DNA from: Clostridiales bacterium
GTDB taxonomy: Bacteria; Bacillota; Clostridia; Christensenellales; Aristaeellaceae
Assembly (NCBI GenBank): GCA_015056175.1
Contig: SVGT01000007.1
Coordinates: 1 to 64,000, forward strand
DNA length: 64,000 nt
Direction: 5' to 3'
A program made the translations under genes and the position numbers. Shown here piece after piece: positions 56,446-64,000 of this stretch; the first letter of the stretch is position 1; every line of letters begins with the position of its first letter. Under the pieces are notes generated by a model, which was not told the origin of the DNA, searched no databases, and saw only the letters and a list, made by a program, of their open reading frames with translations.

Positions 56446-57927
56446 TCAGCCGCCCGTTGCCAGGCGCATGATCTCATGCTCGTTCATTCTGTCGCCGCGA
56501 ACCTCATCCACCACTTTGCCGTGGTACATGACCAGCGCGCGATCACACACGCGGATAACCTCCTGCGCTTCGGAAGAGAGCACCACCACGGCCACGCCTT
56601 CCTTAGCCAGCCGCAGGATGATCTCATAAATCTCTTCCTTGGCGCCCACATCCACGCCCTGAGTAGGGTTGTCCAGGATCAGCAGCCTGGGGTTGCGGGT
56701 CAGCCATTTGGCCAGTACGACTTTTTGCTGATTACCGCCGGACAAACTGGTGATGCCGTTGCGCACGTCATCCAGCTTGATGCGCAGCGCTTCCTTCTGG
56801 GCGTTGAAATCCGCCCGCTGCTTTTTGTGATCCAGCAGACCGTTCTTGCCGGTAAGCACGTCCCAGGTCACAATGGAGCCGTTATCCAGGATATCCATAT
56901 CCTTGATAATGCCGTTCTCCTTGCGGTTGCGGGGTACATAACCGATCCCCAGCTTCATGGCCTGCAGCGTGTTTTTGATCCTGACCTGCCTGCCTTCCAG
57001 ACAGATATCGCCGGTATAGCCCTCCAGGCTGCCAAATACGGAAGCGAACAGCTCGCTTCTGCCGTCGCCCAGAAGACCCGTAATGCCCAGCACCTCGCCG
57101 GCATGGACGCACAGCGATACGTTTTCAAAATACGGAGCGTGGCTGAGGTTTTCCAGCTTCAGCACTTCCCTGCCGGAAATTTCCTGCACTTCCCGATAGC
57201 CGGAAACCACGTCATGCCCCACCATGTGACGGGCCAGATCATCCGTGGTCACATCCTGCACGGCGCCCTGCGCCACCATCACGCCATCGCGCAGCACGGT
57301 GTAGCGGTCGCAGATCTCCATCACCTCGCGCAGCTTGTGGGAAATAAACACGATACCCACCTGCTGCTTTTTCAGCGTACGCAGCATGCCGAACACCCGC
57401 TGGATTTCAGGATCGGTCAGCGACGTAGTGGGCTCGTCCATGATGATAAACTTTGCGTTCATCATCAGCGCACGGGAAATTTCCACAATCTGCTTGTAGG
57501 AAGCGTCCAGGTCCCGCACCATGGCACGGGGATTGACGTCCATACCGATCTGATCAAACACCTTCTGGGTTTCTCGGATCATGGCCTTATGGTCCAGCAA
57601 ACCGCTTTTCTTCTGCAGCTCACGGCCGATGAACATGTTTTCATACACCGTCAGGTCGTTGATCAGGTTCAGCTCCTGATGGATAAAGGCAATGCCTGCA
57701 TTCAGCGACTGGGCAGGCGTAGCAAAATGCTGCTTTACTCCACCCAGCAAGATTTCGCCCTGATCGGCAGGAATCACGCCGCCCAGGATATTCATCAGGG
57801 TGGATTTGCCCGCGCCGTTTTCGCCAAGCAGCGCGCAGATTTCGCCCTCATTCAGATGAAAACGCACGTTTTTCAGCACGGCATTTTGACCAAACGCCTT
57901 GCTGATCCCGTTCATTTCCAGCTTCAT
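56446..57927 (-). CDS. Sugar ABC transporter ATP-binding protein (RbsA-like, two-domain)
   Basis: ISKAFGQNAVLKNVRFHLNEGEICALLGENGAGKSTLMNILGGV; FIHQELNLI; ISLSGGNQQKVVLAKWLTRNPRLLILDNPTQGVDVGAK. Confidence 0.96.
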   Translation of the reverse strand: MKLEMNGISKAFGQNAVLKNVRFHLNEGEICALLGENGAGKSTLMNILGGVIPADQGEILLGGVKQHFATPAQSLNAGIAFIHQELNLINDLTVYENMFIGRELQKKSGLLDHKAMIRETQKVFDQIGMDVNPRAMVRDLDASYKQIVEISRALMMNAKFIIMDEPTTSLTDPEIQRVFGMLRTLKKQQVGIVFISHKLREVMEICDRYTVLRDGVMVAQGAVQDVTTDDLARHMVGHDVVSGYREVQEISGREVLKLENLSHAPYFENVSLCVHAGEVLGITGLLGDGRSELFASVFGSLEGYTGDICLEGRQVRIKNTLQAMKLGIGYVPRNRKENGIIKDMDILDNGSIVTWDVLTGKNGLLDHKKQRADFNAQKEALRIKLDDVRNGITSLSGGNQQKVVLAKWLTRNPRLLILDNPTQGVDVGAKEEIYEIILRLAKEGVAVVVLSSEAQEVIRVCDRALVMYHGKVVDEVRGDRMNEHEIMRLATGG

Positions 57928-57983
57928 ACGCTTTCACATCCGTTTCTGAAAGTGCTCTACAGGTTTCAATAAATGGAAGAAGA

Positions 57984-58012
57984 AGGAGCTGCGGTCGCGC
58001 CGCAGCCCCTTC
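57984..58012 (-). terminator. Hairpin between binding-protein and ATPase genes
   Basis: GGGGCTGCGG cgcga CCGCAGCTCC then TTCTTCTTCC on minus strand; may attenuate downstream transporter genes. Confidence 0.55.
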
Positions 58013-58060
58013 CTGTTGTCGAACGCATTGACCTGCGGGTCAATACCTCGGCAGATGAAA

Positions 58061-59050
58061 TCAATACACGGTGTTGTTGGGGTCGATGTAGTCAGCCACG
58101 TTGGTGCGGTCCACGATGGAGGTGGGGATCACAACCACGGCTTCTTCCACGGTTTCGCCCTGGGCCAGCTTCACAGCCATGTCCACAGCGTCCTTCATCA
58201 TCAGGGGGCTGTACAGAGCGGAAGAGATCCAGATGTTCTCGTTTTCGGGCATCATCTTGAAGTAGGTCTGAGCGCCGCCGCCGCCGGTGATGGCCTTGAT
58301 GTCGGTACGGCCGGCTTCTTCGATGGCCTTCAGCACGCCGATGGAGGATTCGTCATCGATGGAGAACACGGCGTCGATCTGGGGGTTCTTGGTCAGAACG
58401 TCAGCAAAGACAGCCTGGCCGTCGGCAGCCGCGAAGGAAGGCAGCGCGTATTCCAGAATGGTCATGTCGGGAGCGATCTCAGCCATCTTTTCCTTGAAGC
58501 CCTTCATGCGCAGTTCGTTGACGGAACCGGAAGAAGGGTTGGGCAGAGCCACGACGGTACCGGTGGTGCCGATCTTTTCCACGATGTATTCGGCGCCCTT
58601 GGTGCCCATGCCTTCGTTGTCGCCGGTCACCTTGTAGATGCCGGTGCAAGCGATGTCGATGTCGAAGTTCACGAACTTGATGCCTTCATCGATGGCAGCC
58701 TGAACGGGCACTTCCATGCCTTCCCACTGGGGGAAAGCCACGATGGCGTCGGCGCCCCAGGTCTTCAGGTCGTCCAGCTGAGCGGTCATTTCTTCGGCGT
58801 TGTTGGAGGTGGCAACCTTGTATTCCACAGTGTCAGCCAGCTCGATGCAGCGCTGTTCGGCCTGATAAGCCACACCGGCAACCCAACCGTGGGTCACAGC
58901 GGGGGCCAGGATGCCGATCTTCAGCTTGGCAACGGGAGCTTCGGTGGGATCAGCGGGAGCTTCGGTGGGGTCGGCCTGCTTGGGAGCGGTGCACGCGGTC
59001 AGACCAACGCACAGAACCAGCGCCAGCAGAATGGCAAGCAGTTTCTTCAT
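58061..59050 (-). CDS. Sugar ABC transporter substrate-binding lipoprotein
   Basis: MKKLLAILLALVLCVGLTACTAPKQADPTEAPADPTEAP lipobox; periplasmic-binding-protein 1 fold KIGILAPAVTHGWVAGVAYQAEQ. Confidence 0.93.
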   Translation of the reverse strand: MKKLLAILLALVLCVGLTACTAPKQADPTEAPADPTEAPVAKLKIGILAPAVTHGWVAGVAYQAEQRCIELADTVEYKVATSNNAEEMTAQLDDLKTWGADAIVAFPQWEGMEVPVQAAIDEGIKFVNFDIDIACTGIYKVTGDNEGMGTKGAEYIVEKIGTTGTVVALPNPSSGSVNELRMKGFKEKMAEIAPDMTILEYALPSFAAADGQAVFADVLTKNPQIDAVFSIDDESSIGVLKAIEEAGRTDIKAITGGGGAQTYFKMMPENENIWISSALYSPLMMKDAVDMAVKLAQGETVEEAVVVIPTSIVDRTNVADYIDPNNTVY

Positions 59051-59308
59051 AGTAGAGTTTCCTCCGTTTCTTGATTCCCGGAACGTTACGATCCCGGGCA
59101 GCAGAGAGTGTCAAAAACGACTGTTTCTCCGCATTTATTACTTAATGAAATAATAGCACAACCGCTTGGATATTGTCAATTGAAACGCGCATTCGTTTTG
59201 TGCCATAATCGCCCATATTTTTGTCATTTTATGCACTCTCTTTTCCCAATTCGTCCCGCATGCCCCTCCGTCTGTGTGCATTGTTCTTCTGCGTATTTTG
59301 GACATTTC

Positions 59309-59338
59309 TTGACACGGATGCAGGCTGTGTGGTACAAT
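59309..59338 (+). promoter_or_regulatory. Promoter of ABC-2 exporter operon
   Basis: TTGACA - 18 bp - TACAAT, followed by ~200-nt leader. Confidence 0.7.
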
Positions 59339-59546
59339 AACCCACCATCCCTCTCACGGAAAGACCTCGAGCCCGTCCTCCTGCAGCGCCCAACGCAGGT
59401 GGCGGCGGCGCTTCGCAACTTCCGTGATCATCGTTAAAAAGTGGAGAATCCACCTGCTTTTGCGCGCCGTTTTCACGCAAAAGTGGGTATTTTGCGCCAT
59501 TTTCGGCACAAAACTCCGCGCTGTACCTCAAGAAAGGACATATCCC

Positions 59547-60509
59547 ATGTCTTACATTCAGGTATCGGCACTTCAAAAAACCTTCACCCTGCGCAAAAAG
59601 CGCCCCCACAGCTTCATACGGGACAAAGAAACGGTGCACGCGCTGACAGACGTGTCTTTTTCCATTGAAAAAGGCGAGCTGGTGGGCTACATCGGCCCCA
59701 ACGGCGCAGGCAAATCCACCACTGTCAAGATCCTTTCCGGCATCCTCACCCCGGACGGCGGCATGGCTACCGTAGGCGGCCGCATCCCCTGGAAGGAGCG
59801 CAAGGAGCACGTGCGCCACATCGGCGTGGTATTCGGCCAGCGCACCCAATTGTGGTGGGACGTAAGTCCCCTGGACAGCTACAGCCTGCTCAAGGATATC
59901 TACCGCATCCCGGAAAGCAGCTACAAAAACCGTCTGGAGGAGCTGACGGAGGCGCTGGATATTGCCGCCTTCATCCGTACGCCCCTGCGCCAGTTGAGCC
60001 TGGGCCAGCGGATGCGGGCAGAGCTTTGCGCATCGCTGCTGCACAGCCCGGAGCTTCTGTTCCTGGACGAACCCACCATCGGCCTTGACGCCGTGAGCAA
60101 ACTGAAGCTGCGGGAGTTTCTGCTGGCGGAAAACGCCCGCAACAAAACCACCATCCTGCTGACCACCCATGATATGGACGATATCCAGGAATTGTGCAGC
60201 CGCGTATGCGTGCTGGGACACGGAAAGCTTCTCTACGACGGAAAGCTGGATCAGCTTCTCAGCCGCTACGATACCAGCCGGACGCTCAGCGTGCGCTACG
60301 GCACGCCCGTAAAGCTTGGCAGCCTGCCTTTGGGCTGCAGCGTCCATGCAGATGACGGCGCATACCGCATCTCCTACGATCCGGCCCGCGTATCCATGCA
60401 ACAATTGCTTCCCATTCTGCAGGAAGCAGGCCCCATCCAGGAGATGAACGCCGGCCGGCAATCGGTGGATCACATGATCGCCCGGATGTATGAGGAAATG
60501 CAGCTATGA
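59547..60509 (+). CDS. ABC transporter ATP-binding protein (ABC-2 type)
   Basis: GYIGPNGAGKSTTVKILSGILTPDGG; VVFGQRTQLWWDVSPLDSYSLLKDIYRIP; LSLGQRMRAELCASLLHSPELLFLDEPTIGLD. Confidence 0.95.
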   Translation: MSYIQVSALQKTFTLRKKRPHSFIRDKETVHALTDVSFSIEKGELVGYIGPNGAGKSTTVKILSGILTPDGGMATVGGRIPWKERKEHVRHIGVVFGQRTQLWWDVSPLDSYSLLKDIYRIPESSYKNRLEELTEALDIAAFIRTPLRQLSLGQRMRAELCASLLHSPELLFLDEPTIGLDAVSKLKLREFLLAENARNKTTILLTTHDMDDIQELCSRVCVLGHGKLLYDGKLDQLLSRYDTSRTLSVRYGTPVKLGSLPLGCSVHADDGAYRISYDPARVSMQQLLPILQEAGPIQEMNAGRQSVDHMIARMYEEMQL

Positions 60510-61318
60510 AAAAGTTCATTTCCTTTCTGCGCCCGTATCTGAGCGTGTTCGTCATGCGCTTCCGCATCGAAACCCAGTACCGGGGCGCTGCGCTGGGCGG
60601 CATCATCACCCAGCTGTTCTTTGGTTTGATGCTGGTGGCGCTCTACAAAGCCCTGTACGAAAGCGCCCCGCAAAGCATCCCCCTTGCCCAGACGGTCACC
60701 TATGTGTGGCTGCAGCAAAGCTGCTTCCGCATGCTGCTTTCCACGGACACGGAGCTGATGCAGTCCGTACGCACCGGCGGCATCGGCTATGAAATGTGCC
60801 GTCCGCTGTCGCCCTACGGCTTCTATTACGCCCGCGCACTAGCCCAGAAGCTGGTGGGCAGCGCTCTTCGCGCAGGGCCCATGGTGCTGTGCGCCGCGCT
60901 GCTGCCTTCTCCCTGGGGCATTTCGGCGCCTGCGGGGCTGTGGCAGTTTATGATGTTCCTGGCGGCGCTGCTGCTTGGCCTTTTGTGCACCTGCGCGCTT
61001 TCCAACATCGCCATGGCCTTCACCATCCGCTCGCTGGACATGAGCGGTATCACCGGCATGCTGAATCTGCTGCTGGTCACCTTCAGCGGCAATCTCCTGC
61101 CGCTGACGCTGTTCCCGGATGCCTGGCAAAAGGCCATCAGGCTTACGCCCTATGCGCAATTGCTTGATGCACCCATCCGCATCTACACTGGGGAATACAC
61201 CTTCCCGCAATCTCTGGAAACGCTGCTTATTCAATTGTTTTGGACGCTGTGCCTTGGCCTTGTGGGCTATCTCATGTGGCAGAGCAACCAGAAAAAAATG
61301 ATCGTGCAGGGAGGTTAA
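60506..61318 (+). CDS. ABC-2 family transporter permease
   Basis: Multi-TM; FISFLRPYLSVFVMRFRIETQYRGAALGGIITQLFFGLMLVALYKALY; overlaps ATPase stop (ATGA). Confidence 0.85.
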   Translation: MKKFISFLRPYLSVFVMRFRIETQYRGAALGGIITQLFFGLMLVALYKALYESAPQSIPLAQTVTYVWLQQSCFRMLLSTDTELMQSVRTGGIGYEMCRPLSPYGFYYARALAQKLVGSALRAGPMVLCAALLPSPWGISAPAGLWQFMMFLAALLLGLLCTCALSNIAMAFTIRSLDMSGITGMLNLLLVTFSGNLLPLTLFPDAWQKAIRLTPYAQLLDAPIRIYTGEYTFPQSLETLLIQLFWTLCLGLVGYLMWQSNQKKMIVQGG

Positions 61319-61321
61319 GTG

Positions 61322-62119
61322 ATGGATACTGTCAAACTTTATCTCCGATCCATGAAAATGCTCATGCGCTGCCAGATGGAGTATCCCGTTTCCTTCCTAC
61401 TCAATACGCTTTCCCAGCTGGTCATGATGGGCGGCGAGTTGATGGCCGTTCTGCTGCTGGTGGATCGGTTTCAGCAGGTAGGCAGGTGGAGCGGCAGCCA
61501 TATCCTGTTCTTCTTCGGTCTGATGACCATCACCTTCTACCTGATGGAGTGCTTTGCAAGGGGGATCACCACCTTCGGCCCCATCGTTCAATCCGGTTCT
61601 CTGGATACCATGCTGCTGCGTCCCCGGGGCGTGCTGACGCAGGTATGCTGCCATGCCGTCGATCCCCGCCGTATCGGCTGCATTGCAATCGGTGCCGCCG
61701 CGCTGTTCGTAGGATCCCGGGAAAGCCAGGTGCTCTGGACGTGGAAAAAAGTCGTCGTGCTTCTTGAGAGCATGGCAGGCGGCTCCCTGCTGATCACAGC
61801 TCTCTTCCTCATCCAGGCCGTCACCTGTATGCACTCCATCAAATCCGTGGAAATGGTCAACGTGTTCACCTACGGCGGACGCAGCACATGCCAGTACCCC
61901 ATCGACATTTACCCGGGGCCGCTGAAAATCATGTTCACGGTGGTGGCGCCCTTTGCGCTGACCATGCATGTGCCGGCAGCGTACATCCTGGATATGCCCA
62001 TTCTTAATCTGCCCGCCTGGAGTGCATTCCTGACGCCTCTTTCCGGGCTCGTCTCCTTCCTGATTATGTACCGTGTATTTCAGCACGGTCTCAAGTACTA
62101 CCGTTCCACCGGGAGCTGA
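61322..62119 (+). CDS. ABC-2 family transporter permease
   Basis: MDTVKLYLRSMKMLMRCQMEYPVSFLLNTLSQLVMMGGELMAVLLLVDRF; second permease of the pair. Confidence 0.85.
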   Translation: MDTVKLYLRSMKMLMRCQMEYPVSFLLNTLSQLVMMGGELMAVLLLVDRFQQVGRWSGSHILFFFGLMTITFYLMECFARGITTFGPIVQSGSLDTMLLRPRGVLTQVCCHAVDPRRIGCIAIGAAALFVGSRESQVLWTWKKVVVLLESMAGGSLLITALFLIQAVTCMHSIKSVEMVNVFTYGGRSTCQYPIDIYPGPLKIMFTVVAPFALTMHVPAAYILDMPILNLPAWSAFLTPLSGLVSFLIMYRVFQHGLKYYRSTGS

Positions 62120-62123
62120 TCAA

Positions 62124-62849
62124 ATGCCATCTGTCAAAACGCTGGCCATCGTGCTGCGCCATGCGGATTATCGGGAAAACGACCGCATGCTGACGCTGCT
62201 GTCCCCCACCCACGGCCGCATCGACGCGCTGTGCCGGGGCTGCAAGCGCCCCCAAAGCCCGCTGCTTGGCTGCAGCGAGTGGTTTGCCCTGGGCGAATAT
62301 GTATTGTTTTCCGGCAAAGGACGCATGACGGTATCCGCCTGCCAATTGCAGGACAGCTTCTATCCCCTCAGGGAGGATTACGAATTGCTGACCTGGGCCA
62401 CCTACATGCTGTCCGTGTGCGAAACGGCAGCGCAGCCCGGCGAACGGGCTGTGGAGCTGTTTACGCTGCTCAGCCGGTCGCTTTCCCGCATCGCCTACAA
62501 GGATATGGATCCCCGGGCGGTGACCAGCGCGTTTCTGCTGTTGTTCTCCGCTCACATGGGTTACCGTCCGCGGCTTGAGCACTGTATCCGCTGCGGCAAG
62601 CGTATTGAGCCGGAGCAGGCATACCTGATGGACGTGGAGGAAGGCGGCCTGTGCTGCAGGGAGTGCGCCGACAGCCTGAAGGGCGGCGTGCGCATCTACC
62701 CCAAGCAGATCCTCTGGATGCGGGACGTGCTGAAAAACGGCATCGAAAAAACAGCCTGCCCGCCGGAGGACGCGCCCTTCCTGCTGCTGCGGGAATATGT
62801 GGAAAACAGATTGGAAAGAAAAATCCCCGCCGGACGGGGACTAAGGTAA
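62124..62849 (+). CDS. recO: DNA repair protein RecO
   Basis: VKTLAIVLRHADYRENDRMLTLLSPTHGRIDALCRGCKRPQSPLLG; CIRCGKRIEPEQAYLMDVEEGGLCCRECA. Confidence 0.93.
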   Translation: MPSVKTLAIVLRHADYRENDRMLTLLSPTHGRIDALCRGCKRPQSPLLGCSEWFALGEYVLFSGKGRMTVSACQLQDSFYPLREDYELLTWATYMLSVCETAAQPGERAVELFTLLSRSLSRIAYKDMDPRAVTSAFLLLFSAHMGYRPRLEHCIRCGKRIEPEQAYLMDVEEGGLCCRECADSLKGGVRIYPKQILWMRDVLKNGIEKTACPPEDAPFLLLREYVENRLERKIPAGRGLR

Positions 62850-62854
62850 CAAAA

Positions 62855-62887
62855 AAAGTGACGGGATCTGATTCCGTCACTTTTCTT
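62855..62887. terminator. Bidirectional terminator
   Basis: AAAAAGTGACGG gatctgatt CCGTCACTTTT. Confidence 0.8.
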
Positions 62888-63374
62888 ATGTCAGGAAAGG
62901 GTCTGTCAGCACGTTTCTGCGTTTGGCCAGCACCTTGGCCTTGTACCCGCTGCGGGCGGTGTACACATAGGCGTTGTCCATCTGGCCGTTGGGGCGCATC
63001 ACCTTGTAACGGCGCAGGCGGTACTGCCTGGCGCTCTGCAATTGGGCAAGATCCAGCGCCAGCACCTGGCTCAGCGCATGCACCTTGCGGGCGTTCATGT
63101 AGCGATATCCGCCTACGGACAGTTCAAACACGCCGATGCACCCGGGCGGGATCATGCTGAAAAAGGAGATCCGGTCACGCTCGATGCGGATTTCGTCCAG
63201 ATCGTAGCGCTGCGCATAGAGGATCAGGTCGTAGAGCTCTGCGTACATGGCGCTTTCGCGCATACGCTTCATGGCCAGTTCCTGATGGGCACGGCGGACG
63301 CGTTCACCGATCAGAAGGGCCATGGATGCTATGAAACACAGCACCATCCCCGCGAACACAAATCCGTTCATCAT
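62886..63374 (-). CDS. Hypothetical membrane-anchored protein
   Basis: N-terminal TM MMNGFVFAGMVLCFIASMALLIGERVRR, charged soluble domain. Confidence 0.65.
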   Translation of the reverse strand: MMNGFVFAGMVLCFIASMALLIGERVRRAHQELAMKRMRESAMYAELYDLILYAQRYDLDEIRIERDRISFFSMIPPGCIGVFELSVGGYRYMNARKVHALSQVLALDLAQLQSARQYRLRRYKVMRPNGQMDNAYVYTARSGYKAKVLAKRRNVLTDPFLT

Positions 63375-63581
63375 CCGTACCTCGTTTGCACACAAAAAAT
63401 CGGCAAAAGCCTACATATTGTATATTAGCAGAAAGACGAACCAATTTCAATACGCCAAAGAAAATGTGCGAAAAATGTAATATTATGTCCTGAAAAGGGT
63501 ATATTTTGTGGTTTTTGATCTGCACGATGCGGATATATGGGCTCTGCACCTCCCCAAATTTTACCCAAAGGAATGTAACAA

Positions 63582-63619
63582 AAAAAGATCCGCCTCCACA
63601 AGACGGATCTTTTGTTTTT
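63582..63619 (-). terminator. Terminator for PfkB gene
   Basis: AAAAGATCCG cctccacaaga CGGATCTTTTGTTTTTTT. Confidence 0.7.
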
Positions 63620-63623
63620 TTCG

Positions 63624-64000
63624 TCAGATCAGGCCGTCCACTTCGTCCCGGAAGGGTACGGACAGCGCAGCGCCCGGCCGGCTGACCGCAATGGAGGCAG
63701 CCAGCGCCGCACGCTTCAAGGCAAGCTGCACGTCCATGCCCTCCAGCATGGCGCCCAGAAAATATCCGGTAAAGGTATCGCCCGCCGCCGTGGTATCCAC
63801 CGCCCTGACGGGGAAGGCCGCCTGGCTGATGCGCTCGCTGCCGTGGGCATATACAGCGCCTTTGTGTCCAAGCGTCAGCACGATGCGCATGTCCGGATAC
63901 TTCCCAATCAGCGAAGAGAGCATCTTGTCCGGCTCCGTTTCGCCCGTCAGATCCTCGCCCTCCACTTCGTTGAGCAGCAGCCAGCTCGCATGCTGATAGG
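63624..64000 (-). CDS. PfkB family carbohydrate kinase, truncated by window edge
   Basis: Frame open through 64000 (…YQHASWLLLNEVEGEDLTGE); VRAVDTTAAGDTFTGYFLGAMLEGMDVQLALKRAALAASIAVSRPGA (DTxGAGD-type motif). Confidence 0.92.
   Translation of the reverse strand, partial: YQHASWLLLNEVEGEDLTGETEPDKMLSSLIGKYPDMRIVLTLGHKGAVYAHGSERISQAAFPVRAVDTTAAGDTFTGYFLGAMLEGMDVQLALKRAALAASIAVSRPGAALSVPFRDEVDGLI

Noticed and set aside
55348-57972. 874-aa plus-strand ORF
   Set aside because: Antisense shadow of the RbsC/RbsA-like genes; His/Gln-rich with no recognisable domain

Overview
The window is a GC-rich chromosomal segment from a spore-forming Firmicute, probably a gut Clostridia-like lineage (inferred from an intact SigK-type sigma factor, abundant URO-D-family genes and ECF/cobalamin genes). 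Main blocks, left to right: (1) an XRE regulator with helical repeats, URO-D-family genes, a tRNA-Thr, and a compact Tat locus (TatB-like, a 59-aa TatA missing from the ORF track, TatC) next to a Tat-signal redox protein. (2) About 8.4 kb (7.48-15.9 kb) with a class B sortase, four SipW-type-leader proteins of which two carry beta-helix-like C-termini, a leader-divergent TasA-like protein, a pilin-like protein with a PPDTG sorting signal, and a SipW-type signal peptidase with a long Q/P/Y repeat tail. (3) A cobalamin riboswitch followed by a small HNH-repeat-like protein, a DUF4430-like protein, a membrane-tethered transcobalamin/intrinsic-factor-like protein and a complete ECF transporter (EcfT, fused EcfAA', S component). 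(4) Ordinary metabolic genes: SigK, malic enzyme, sulfatase, MATE transporter, GH2. (5) A ZTP-riboswitch-led purine operon purE-C-F-M-N-O-H'-D-L-fhs with a split purH function. (6) A PhoB/PhoR-like pair plus a Na/Pi cotransporter with a Pho-box-like repeat, an AT-rich GNAT gene, rhamnose catabolism genes, a sugar ABC transporter, an ABC-2 exporter, recO and a truncated PfkB kinase. The best candidates for a new or under-described system are blocks 2 and 3. All functional calls come from motif reading by eye; no database search was run.
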